From the NCBI GenBank assembly GCA_019242135.1, contig JAFAWC010000588.1, forward strand, positions 1 through 6,861: 6,861 bases of DNA, written 5' to 3'. Origin of the DNA: Mycobacteriaceae bacterium. GTDB lineage: Bacteria > Actinomycetota > Actinomycetes > Mycobacteriales > Mycobacteriaceae. A model generated the notes under the pieces. The model was given only the letters and a program-made list of their open reading frames with translations, searched no databases and was not told where the DNA came from. The position numbers and the translations under genes are program-made. This document shows, in pieces, positions 1 to 5,018 of this stretch (its first letter is position 1; the number at the start of each line of letters is the position of its first letter).

Positions 1-200
1 GGAAGTCCTTGCCCTGGCGGTGCGGTTCGTTCGAGGGAACCGCGGGCCACCACACCGACGGGATGAAAGATCCTGCTCCGGCGAATCGACGATGCCAAGC
101 CGAGTGGTAGCGCGACGATGTCAGACGTTTTCACTGGTTTCGAGTGCCCGCCGGTCGGGAATCACAAACCCGTCGAAGGTACGACGCAAGGTCGGCGTCG

Positions 201-227
201 GGTTTGAGGCGATTTACTTCAGGGCAT
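201..227 (+). promoter_or_regulatory. SigF/SigB-like promoter candidate for the methyltransferase-CDGSH unit
   Basis: GGTTT at 201-205 is followed after 16 bases by GGGCAT at 222-227. The mycobacterial SigF consensus, as known from the literature, is about GTTT, 15-17 bases, GGGTAT, so only one base of the -10 element differs. Transcription would start near 234 and leave a leader of about 64 nt before the GTG at 298. The rest of 1-297 shows no convincing gene: an open stretch at 20-301 is Arg/Ser-rich, has no family resemblance, and is probably noncoding. The match is by eye only. Confidence 0.4.
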
Positions 228-297
228 TAACCATCCGTCGAAGAAGACAGGGGGTGAGCGTGACCACGGTTGGCGCATCAGCGGATGGGAGCATCCG

Positions 298-993
298 GTG
301 ACAGTCGCGATGCCCGGCCTGTGCGAAGCGATCGTCACCGATTCCGGTGTCTATGCCCCGCAGGAGGATTCGCGTCTGCTTGTCGATGCTATGCGGACTT
401 CACTGCTTGTCGAGGGTCGCCGGGTGCTTGATTTGTGTACCGGCAGCGGCGTGCTGGCGGTTGCCGCAGCTCGGCTGGGCGCGGCGCACGTGACGGCGTT
501 TGACATCTGTCCTCGGGCGGTGCGGTGCTGCCAGGCCAATGCCACTGCAGCGGGCGTAGAGATCGACGTTCGGCAGGGTTCGCTGTCAGATGCCTTGGCG
601 CATGGTCCTTTCGATGTCGTGCTCTCGAACCCGCCATACGTGCCTGTCAGCCCTGAGGCTGATGATGAGTTGATTCCAGCGGCGGCGGGACCGGCGTGGG
701 CGTGGGACGCCGGAAACGATGGCAGGCTGGTGCTCGATCCGCTGTGCGATGCGGCGCCGGAGTTGTTGACCGACCGCGGCACGATGCTGATCGTCCAGTC
801 CGAGTTCGCGGGCGTGGGCCAGACAGTCGCCTCGCTGAGATCCTGCGGTGTGCATGCGAAAATTATTCTTTGGCAATTGGTTCCGTTCGGCCCCGTGTTG
901 TCGGCGCGTGCAGCGTGGTTGGAGGAAACGGGCCGGCTGACGGCCGGAAGACGGATGGAACGATTGGCTGTCATTCGGGCGGACAAGAGATGA
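298..993 (+). CDS. HemK2/MTQ2-type class I SAM-dependent methyltransferase
   Basis: Predicted cytosolic S-adenosylmethionine-dependent methyltransferase of 231 residues. An N-terminal element GVYAPQEDSRLL (17-28) matches the Y-x-P-x-E-D-(S/T) signature of HemK2/MTQ2 proteins. It is followed by the SAM-binding motif VLDLCTGSG (43-51), the acidic end of strand 2 at AFD (67-69), and the catalytic NPPY (111-114) shared by N5-glutamine and adenine-N6 methyltransferases. Known relatives methylate the glutamine of GGQ in release factors, but this protein lacks the extra N-terminal domain of bacterial PrmC, and the window lacks a prfA neighbour. The substrate is therefore open and could be another protein or a small molecule. 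The GTG start at 298 has GGGAG at 287-291; ATG at 310 is an alternative. Its stop overlaps the start of the CDGSH gene (ATGA), so the two are probably co-translated. Confidence 0.85.
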   Translation: MTVAMPGLCEAIVTDSGVYAPQEDSRLLVDAMRTSLLVEGRRVLDLCTGSGVLAVAAARLGAAHVTAFDICPRAVRCCQANATAAGVEIDVRQGSLSDALAHGPFDVVLSNPPYVPVSPEADDELIPAAAGPAWAWDAGNDGRLVLDPLCDAAPELLTDRGTMLIVQSEFAGVGQTVASLRSCGVHAKIILWQLVPFGPVLSARAAWLEETGRLTAGRRMERLAVIRADKR

Positions 994-1202
994 GCGGGCC
1001 GCCGCGGCGGATGGTTCGGGTCGTGCGGTCCGGCCCGATGTTGGTTGAGGGGCCCGTGCACATCGAGCTGCCCGACGGCAGTGCGGTCGACTCCGACCGC
1101 TTCATGGTGGCGATATGCATGTGCCGGCGCAGCGCGACATACCCGCTGTGCGACACCAGTCACCGCAAGTGCCGGCGCACATCAAATCGGCGACCCGCGT
1201 AG
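990..1202 (+). CDS. CDGSH-type iron-sulfur protein
   Basis: Small protein of 70 residues with one CDGSH iron-sulfur domain. The motif C-M-C-x2-S-x3-P-x-C-D-T-S-H spans residues 43-58, so the expected [2Fe-2S] ligands are C43, C45, C54 and H58. The central Gly of the classic CDGSH is Thr, a variant I believe is common in actinobacteria. Family knowledge: the 3Cys-1His cluster is redox-active and labile and can transfer electrons or clusters. A short beta-rich leader (8-42) precedes the motif and an Arg-rich tail (59-70) follows. The start ATG at 990 overlaps the methyltransferase stop, and the 3' end overlaps the opposing diiron-oxidase gene by 21 bp. There is no signal peptide or membrane segment. 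Context suggests it could donate electrons or iron to that oxidase, which is inference. Confidence 0.85.
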   Translation: MSGPPRRMVRVVRSGPMLVEGPVHIELPDGSAVDSDRFMVAICMCRRSATYPLCDTSHRKCRRTSNRRPA

Positions 1203-2192
1203 CGAACTGCGATTTGCCGCCCAGCTGCCCATGAGCAGCGCGGCGAGGCGGTCCTCCACCACGTCGCGGGCCCGCATGCCGAAGACGACGGTGGGCTCCA
1301 AATGCGGCTCCCTGACCAACAGGTCACCGACGACGTCGGTGCGCACCAGTTGCTCGTGCACCGCGTCCGCCTCGACGTGTTCGCGGTAGAACGCAATGCA
1401 TGGCAGAGGTGCGCCGAGTCGTTGGAGTGCCTCAGCGAGGCGCCGGGAGCCCGGCGGTGACGTGATTTCGGTTGCGGCGAAGTGGCCGATCGCCGCGCCC
1501 CGCATCGATCGGTGCAGCCCGAAGTACGACATCAGGTTTACCGCGGCCAGAGTCTCGGCCGGCACGGCGCCGAGGTAAGCCAGGTACCCGTCATCGAGGC
1601 CGGCAGCGGCCATCAGGTCGGCGAACAACTGTTGATGCACACGCTCGCCGCGACCGCCGCCGTACTCGTCGAACTCGATGGCAACAAACGATGCCTTGGC
1701 GTGGCCGATCAGTCGTGGGATCGCCCAGGCGTGCGGGTCGGCTTCCTTGAGGTGATACAGCGAGCGGTGCACGAAGTATTCGCGCATCTGCTCCCACGTG
1801 CCTTCGTCGCGCAGGTAATACGACGGTCCCTGGCCGTCGAGGGGCTCGGCCGACAGCGAGTCCATCTCAGCGATCGCGGTGTGGTCCGGTTCGATGTCGC
1901 CGACCTCGCGGTGCACCGCGGACATGAAGTGAGTCTCCAGCTGCGCGCGCAGCCGCAGCAGGTCGGGCTGCCATTCCCAGTCGGGGTCCACGCCGGCGAA
2001 ACCGCGATAGTGCAGCTCGTAGCACACGTAGAGCGCGAGGTGAAGATCCAGGCCGTACGGGTCGCTGTCATCGACAGCGGGTCCAGCGCCGCCCGCCAAC
2101 CCCGTTCCGGTGAGTGAGTCGATGACGGCCGAAGACAACGGCCCCACCGCGTCCGGCAGTGCCGGCTCGACCGATATCGATGCACAGGTCAT
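1182..2192 (-). CDS. Haem-oxygenase-like diiron oxidase (iron-containing redox enzyme family)
   Basis: A 336-residue protein of the haem-oxygenase-like diiron oxidase (HDO) superfamily, annotated elsewhere as iron-containing redox enzyme. Candidate metal ligands are E150, E176, E183 and H186 (E-x6-E-x2-H), E242 (in ATEITSP), and H272, D276 and H279 (H-x3-D-x2-H). The E-x2-H, E and H-x3-D-x2-H pattern is the HDO signature. The extra E176 and E150 sit at the spacing I recall for SznF, which N-oxygenates an arginine-derived substrate; UndA-type decarboxylases lack the E176 equivalent. An O2-dependent oxidation is likely, but the substrate is unknown. The ATG at 2192 is preceded by AAGGGG about 12 bases upstream. 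A palindrome (2209-2226) lies just outside the start. Its 3' end overlaps the CDGSH gene tail to tail. It is probably cytosolic, with no signal peptide seen. Confidence 0.85.
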   Translation of the reverse strand: MTCASISVEPALPDAVGPLSSAVIDSLTGTGLAGGAGPAVDDSDPYGLDLHLALYVCYELHYRGFAGVDPDWEWQPDLLRLRAQLETHFMSAVHREVGDIEPDHTAIAEMDSLSAEPLDGQGPSYYLRDEGTWEQMREYFVHRSLYHLKEADPHAWAIPRLIGHAKASFVAIEFDEYGGGRGERVHQQLFADLMAAAGLDDGYLAYLGAVPAETLAAVNLMSYFGLHRSMRGAAIGHFAATEITSPPGSRRLAEALQRLGAPLPCIAFYREHVEADAVHEQLVRTDVVGDLLVREPHLEPTVVFGMRARDVVEDRLAALLMGSWAANRSSLRGSPI

Positions 2193-2198
2193 GCGGTG

Positions 2199-2226
2199 TC
2201 TCTACCCCTTGACCGGAACCGGTCAA
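2199..2226 (-). promoter_or_regulatory. Possible leaderless promoter of the diiron-oxidase gene
   Basis: On the minus strand, TTGACC (2226-2221) is followed after 16 bases by TAGAGA (2204-2199). The expected start point, seven bases further on, is the A of the ATG at 2192. This would give a leaderless mRNA, a common arrangement in mycobacteria. The -10 lacks the final T of TANNNT, so the call is weak. The GGGG at 2208-2205 could instead be a Shine-Dalgarno site of a longer transcript. Confidence 0.25.
2209..2226. promoter_or_regulatory. Perfect 18-bp palindrome, candidate operator between divergent genes
   Basis: The sequence TTGACCGG-AA-CCGGTCAA has perfect 8-bp arms around a 2-base centre. 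It lies in the 123-bp gap between the divergent starts at 2192 and 2316, 17 bp from the first. The arms contain TTGACC on both strands, so a bound repressor would block a -35 element. A two-base loop is too short for an RNA hairpin and favours a dimeric protein site. No regulator gene is present in the window. Confidence 0.5.
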
Positions 2227-2250
2227 ACGCTGCGACGCCGTACCCGGCGT

Positions 2251-2280
2251 TTGTCGGGAGCGGCAGGTGGGAACTGTATA
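2251..2280 (+). promoter_or_regulatory. Promoter candidate for the Rho_N-like/DUF2510 operon
   Basis: TTGTCG (2251-2256) and TGTATA (2275-2280) are separated by 18 bases, about 35 bases ahead of the ATG at 2316. An overlapping SigF-like reading, GTTT (2249-2252), 16 bases, GGGAAC (2269-2274), has a poor -10. Either would give a short leader carrying the AGGGAGG ribosome site at 2302-2308. Confidence 0.35.
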
Positions 2281-2315
2281 GAGGGCTCGACCGATGACCA
2301 CAGGGAGGTTCCGCG

Positions 2316-2585
2316 ATGCCCCGGACAAAGACACCTTCGTCGATCAAGAAACCTCGTATGTACGAAGACCTGCGCAAGAAGGGCCAGTCGAAGGAGAAGG
2401 CAGCCCGTGTCTCCAACGCAGCGGCGGCCAAAGGCACGTCCAGCGTCGCCAAGAAAGGCGGCCGCGCGGGGTCGTACGACGATTGGACCGTCACCGAACT
2501 GCGGAAGCGCGCCAAAGAGCTCGGCCTCAGCGGCTACTCAGGCAAGCCCAAGCGCGAGCTGATCAAGCTCATCCGCAACCACTGA
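2316..2585 (+). CDS. Small basic protein with Rho_N-like C-terminal domain (DUF7218-like)
   Basis: An 89-residue, Lys/Arg-rich protein of two parts. Residues 15-38 (MYEDLRKKGQSKEKAARVSN then an Ala run) are the helix typical of the small proteins now grouped as DUF7218. Residues 54-89 (YDDWTVTELRKRAKELGLSG...KRELIKLIRN) form a helix-extended-helix of the Rho termination factor N-terminal / SAP-like type, which in related proteins binds nucleic acid. A basic Gly/Ala/Ser linker (39-53) joins them. It is far too short to be Rho and has no ATPase motif. A strong ribosome site AGGGAGG (2302-2308) sets the start. The DUF2510 gene follows 19 bp later with its own site, so they are probably one operon. 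Nucleoid or RNA binding is inference; the true function is unknown. Confidence 0.85.
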   Translation: MPRTKTPSSIKKPRMYEDLRKKGQSKEKAARVSNAAAAKGTSSVAKKGGRAGSYDDWTVTELRKRAKELGLSGYSGKPKRELIKLIRNH

Positions 2586-2604
2586 GCATCGGAGGTGCAA
2601 ACCC

Positions 2605-2859
2605 ATGCTGACTAGCGCTGTCAATACGCTGATCTGGCTGTTGGTCCTCATCGCGATCATTGCGGTGGTGTTGGCCGTGGTGCGTGCGTCGACGCGGTCG
2701 CGGTCAACCGGAGAAGCCGTCGTACAACAGCCGGTCGTTCAACAGCCCGTGGCGACAAGCGGGTTAGCCCCTGGCTGGTACCCGGATCAAAACGATGCGG
2801 GCGCGATGCGTTACTTCGATGGTCGCGTGTGGACTTCGCAGACCCAGCCGCGCAGTTAG
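2605..2859 (+). CDS. Membrane-anchored DUF2510 protein
   Basis: An 84-residue protein with an N-terminal hydrophobic helix (residues 9-26, LIWLLVLIAIIAVVLAVV) followed by an Arg-containing stretch (27-34), as expected for a single-pass anchor with the C-terminus inside. A low-complexity linker has the VVQQP unit twice in tandem (39-48). The C-terminal DUF2510 domain (54-77) shows LAPGWYPDQ...MRYFDGRVWT, the usual P-G-W-Y-x-D...R-Y-W/F-D-G-x-x-W-T signature. DUF2510 is frequent in actinobacterial membrane proteins and has no settled function. GGAGGT (2591-2596) lies 8 bases before the ATG. It is the second gene of a probable operon with the Rho_N-like gene. It converges on the 3044-3900 gene across about 184 bp without an obvious strong terminator. 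Confidence 0.85.
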   Translation: MLTSAVNTLIWLLVLIAIIAVVLAVVRASTRSRSTGEAVVQQPVVQQPVATSGLAPGWYPDQNDAGAMRYFDGRVWTSQTQPRS

Positions 2860-2888
2860 CCTTGTGAGTCGCCGGCCCGCGCCCTGCG

Positions 2889-2906
2889 CGAGGCCGTGAA
2901 ACCTCG
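2889..2906 (+). terminator. Weak hairpin after the DUF2510 gene
   Basis: CGAGG (2889-2893) and CCTCG (2902-2906) can form a 5-bp stem with an 8-base loop, 30 bases after the stop at 2859. The DNA beyond has only a short T run (CTTTCG). This is a poor intrinsic terminator and may not be functional; nothing better is visible in 2860-3043. Confidence 0.15.
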
Positions 2907-3043
2907 GCAATGCTTTCGCGTCGGCCCTGACGATCTCAACATGCGACAATCCCGAGGTCGGGCACGCGGGTGTTATCCCACGTCCCCGCTCGGGTCCATC
3001 AAGAATCGCCTACGGTGTCACCCGCCCTTGCCGGCGCCCCGGT

Positions 3044-3900
3044 TCACGGATTAAGCGGGGTCTTGACGTTGAATCCGGCGTTCTTCTGGGTGATCGCCGG
3101 CGGGTTTGTGCCCAGCCCGTTGTGATTGCTCACGCCGATCGCACCGGCGATCGCGAATGGGCCGCCGAGGGCGGGGTTCGTACTGTCGCCGGCGAGGATG
3201 ACGTTGTTGCCGCCGATATTGAATGCCGCGCTGAGGCCTGGACTGGTCAGTCCGCTGCCCGCGGCCGCAACCACCCTGTTCTCGTTGCCAAACAGGTTCA
3301 CCGCGGTGTTGGCGACTCCCGCCGCGGCAACCGCGCCGTCGTTGCCGCCGATGTTGAAGGCGCTGTTCAGTGCGCCGCGCGCCTCCACGTCTTCGGTGTT
3401 GCCCAGATCGATCGCGACGTTGCCGAAGCCGGGTGAAGTGGGCGTACCTCCTGCGGTTGCCGATACCGGCAGGGTGTTGTTGCCGATGTCGACAGCGAGG
3501 TTGCCGATGTCTCCAGCGTTTTCGCCCGCCACGGCAACGGCGTTGGTGCCTACCGCAACTGCGGCGTTGAGGTTGCCGAATGTCGCCGCGCCCGCGCCGG
3601 TACCTGACGCGAACGCCACGCTGAGAGCACCTTTGGAATCGGCGGTCGACTTGTTGCCGAGGGCCACTGCACCGTTGAACAGCCCGTTGGCAATCGCTAC
3701 CGTCTTGTTGCCCACCCCGACCGCGAAGCTGGTCGGTGTGCTGGTGCAGCCTCCGCCGTTCCCCACACCACTGATCGAGGCGCAGGTGGCATTCGCGGTG
3801 CCGGCCCGCTCACTGCTCCGGTCGCCAAGCCGGACGCGACCACACCCAGCAGCACGCCGCCGGCGAGCTTGTTCTTCGAGATAGTCCTGTGCTGACTCAT
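3044..3900 (-). pseudogene. Exported Gly/Asn-rich repeat protein, broken by a frameshift near 3805
   Basis: The start ATG at 3900 has GAGGGAG about 10 bases upstream and opens a clear signal peptide: basic MSQHRTISKNK, then a hydrophobic core of about 15-18 residues ending GLATGAVSG. That frame then turns into Pro/Arg-rich nonsense and stops at 3697. The mature protein continues in the -1 frame from about 3805 (AGTANATCASISG) to the stop at 3044. One extra G in the GGG at 3805-3807 would join them into about 285 residues. The mature part is built of beta-strand-like repeats with G-N turns (VALGNKS, VDIGNN, IDLGN, FNIGGN twice) and two early Cys. The pattern recalls left-handed beta-roll surface or secreted proteins, but I recognise no named family. 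The repeats stay open and well conserved, so a sequencing error or a recent mutation is more likely than old decay. Reading 3044-3985 as one gene would give a spurious N-terminus. Confidence 0.65.
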
Positions 3901-4043
3901 CGTTCGTTGTCTCCCTCGCACGGGATTGATGATGGACACCTCGAACCGCAGCCCCGGCCCGGGCCCGCCGAAGGTGTATCAGCAAATTGCACTTGGGTTA
4001 TTTATCGCCAAACCGCTGAGGGGGTGCGGCCCGATAGAGATGC

Positions 4044-4073
4044 TAGATAGCTGGTTATCGCTGGATGACTCAA
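4044..4073 (-). promoter_or_regulatory. Promoter candidate for the secreted repeat protein
   Basis: On the minus strand, TTGAGT (4073-4068) is followed after 18 bases by TATCTA (4049-4044), in a stretch more AT-rich than its surroundings. The start point would be near 4037, giving a leader of about 137 nt to the ATG at 3900. No other strong element is seen in 3901-4152. Confidence 0.35.
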
Positions 4074-4096
4074 AGCGCCATGAGGCTGAGCAACAA

Positions 4097-4112
4097 TCTG
4101 GCAAACACCAGA
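4097..4112 (-). terminator. Possible intrinsic terminator of the small membrane-protein gene
   Basis: On the minus strand TCTGG-TGTTTG-CCAGA forms a 5-bp stem (6 with a G-T pair) with a 6-base loop, followed by TTGTTG. It lies about 40 bases after the stop of the gene at 4153-4341. Stem and T tract are both short, so it is tentative. Confidence 0.3.
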
Positions 4113-4152
4113 CCGACCGGGTAGCGCGCCCATCGCAACGCCAGGGCGGATT

Positions 4153-4341
4153 TCAGGCTCCGTCATCTTCGTCGGCCTTCCTGTGAAGGATCTCCCTCAC
4201 CATGCCGACAACGCACAGGATCGCCAGCCCCGCGCTCACGGTCATCGCCTTCCAATACCAACTGTCGGACGTCATCGCGATGACCAGCAGGCCGATGAAA
4301 ACGATGATCGAGAAAATGAACGTAGTGACGAGAAACTTCAC
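4153..4341 (-). CDS. Small two-helix membrane protein
   Basis: A 62-residue hypothetical protein. The first hydrophobic segment is residues 3-22 (FLVTTFIFSIIVFIGLLVIA). A short loop with SDSWYW follows. A second segment (about 30-47, MTVSAGLAILCVVGMVRE) precedes a charged tail (HRKADEDDGA). It has the shape of a small helical-hairpin inner-membrane protein with both ends on the cytosolic side. I chose the GTG at 4341 because GAGAGGG lies nine bases upstream and because it starts right at the first helix. ATG at 4359 in the same frame would add six residues, and an upstream GTG at 4464 adds 41 unconvincing residues. It is transcribed in the same direction as the repeat-protein gene but separated by about 250 bp with its own candidate terminator, so it is probably monocistronic. 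Function is not recognised. Confidence 0.65.
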   Translation of the reverse strand: MKFLVTTFIFSIIVFIGLLVIAMTSDSWYWKAMTVSAGLAILCVVGMVREILHRKADEDDGA

Positions 4342-4573
4342 TGCAGCTGACCCTCTCATCCGCTCGGTGAATCGGCCCCGCTCAGTGATACCCGGCAAGA
4401 ATGTAAACGAGTGCACACGGGCGGCGTCTGGGCTTCTGACGGGCTTAGCGGTGCTGAAAACCACATGTCACACCGTTGGAAATCGTTGAGCATTTGACAG
4501 TCGCCGAACTACGGCGGACTGACGGCGGACGAGCGAAGTCCCCCTCGTGCGGGCAAGTCGGCCGCGGCAAACG

Positions 4574-4650
<77 letters not shown>

Positions 4651-4665
4651 TTGAAGCCACGCCAG

Positions 4666-4694
4666 AGTATCGCACCCGGCTAACCGCGGGCCAA
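4666..4694 (-). promoter_or_regulatory. Promoter of tRNA-Pro
   Basis: On the minus strand, TTGGCC (4694-4689) is followed after exactly 17 bases by GATACT (4671-4666), giving a start point near 4659 and a 9-nt leader before the tRNA. Spacing, -10 quality and position all fit a housekeeping sigma-A promoter. Confidence 0.6.
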
Positions 4695-4708
4695 ATGCAT
4701 TGTCCAGA

Positions 4709-4770
4709 CGCCGAACGTGCACCTGTAGTGAATCCAAGCGCAGATTTTCGCAATACGCGCACGCTCGGCG
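4709..4770. repeat. Imperfect inverted repeat upstream of tRNA-Pro
   Basis: CGCCGAACGTGCAC (4709-4722) and GCGCACGCTCGGCG (4757-4770) are reverse complements at 12 of 14 positions, separated by 34 bases that include a further GCG...CGC pair around CAGATTTT (4738-4751). It lies just outside the tRNA promoter. It may be one copy of a dispersed intergenic element; that cannot be tested within the window. Confidence 0.5.
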
Positions 4771-4825
4771 CGCACTCTCGACCCCAGTCGGCGCGCACTC
4801 TCGACCCCAGTCGGCGCGCACGCTC
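4765..4825. repeat. 23-bp tandem repeat, about 2.6 copies
   Basis: Two identical 23-bp units at 4765-4787 and 4788-4810, each beginning TCGGCGCGCAC and ending GACCCCAG, are followed by a third partial copy at 4811-4825 that diverges after TCGGCGCGCAC. The first unit overlaps the right arm of the inverted repeat at 4757-4770. The identity of the two full units points to recent duplication. Confidence 0.85.
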
Positions 4826-4832
4826 AATACGC

Positions 4833-4883
4833 CACGCCCAGTACGCCCTACGCTCGCCCCCGACGCACACGCCGAGTACGCCC
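4833..4883. repeat. Degenerate direct repeat, 16 bp twice at 35-bp offset
   Basis: CACGCCCAGTACGCCC (4833-4848) and CACGCCGAGTACGCCC (4868-4883) differ at one base. They continue the ACGC-rich, strand-asymmetric region that starts with the tandem repeat. No protein-like frame is convincing across it. Confidence 0.6.
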
Positions 4884-5018
4884 AAGCCCGCACAATCGAC
4901 GCGCACGACAAACACCAAGTGATGAGCGGAGGAGACGTATGTCACCACGCCGCGCGGGATGAACTGGATTATCGGAGGGGTTGTGCACACTAGCCGCGAG
5001 TGCAAAGGAAGTGCGGAG

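Larger units (their letters stand above)
4651..5018. other. Intergenic region between tRNA-Pro and the next ORF
   Basis: This 368-bp stretch holds the tRNA promoter, the inverted repeat, the 23-bp tandem repeat and the degenerate direct repeats listed separately. From about 4756 to 4915 the plus strand is C-rich and poor in T, with ACGC recurring throughout. Beyond 4916 it contains only short open stretches preceded by GGAGGAG-like sites (for example ATG 4922 to 4993, 23 residues) that I cannot support as genes. Confidence 0.6.

Noticed and set aside
20..301. 93-residue open frame ahead of the methyltransferase, overlapping its GTG
   Set aside because: Arg/Ser-rich composition with no motif and no ribosome site at its start. 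The overlap alone does not support a gene.
351..1163. Long minus-strand open frame opposite the methyltransferase and CDGSH genes
   Set aside because: Antisense shadow typical of high-GC DNA. The plus strand carries clear family motifs throughout.
1482..2117. Plus-strand open frame opposite the diiron oxidase
   Set aside because: Shadow of a gene with intact metal-ligand motifs. No recognisable domain.
2215..2244. GGAACC followed by CGTACC on the plus strand as an ECF (SigE/SigH) promoter
   Set aside because: The -10 does not match CGTT well, and the GGAACC is explained by the palindrome centre.
2951..2962. CCCGA-GG-TCGGG as a bidirectional terminator between the convergent genes
   Set aside because: A two-base loop cannot form a stable hairpin with full arms, and there is no T tract on either side.
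3126..3884. 252-residue plus-strand open frame opposite the repeat protein
   Set aside because: Its Pro/Ala/Leu repeats mirror the Gly/Asn repeats of the minus-strand gene. It has no ribosome site or signal.
3044..3985. Reading the repeat protein as one 313-residue gene from 3985
   Set aside because: Its first 60 residues are the wrong-frame reading of a clear signal peptide and leader. The ATG at 3900 has a ribosome site in the other frame.
4388..4408. GGGTAT (4393-4388) with GTTT (4408-4405) on the minus strand, a SigF-like promoter for the small membrane gene
   Set aside because: The spacer is only 11 bases, whereas SigF promoters need about 15-17.
4511..4530. Short direct repeat ACGGCGGAC twice
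   Set aside because: Nine bases in GC-rich DNA is within chance expectation, and no longer unit is visible.
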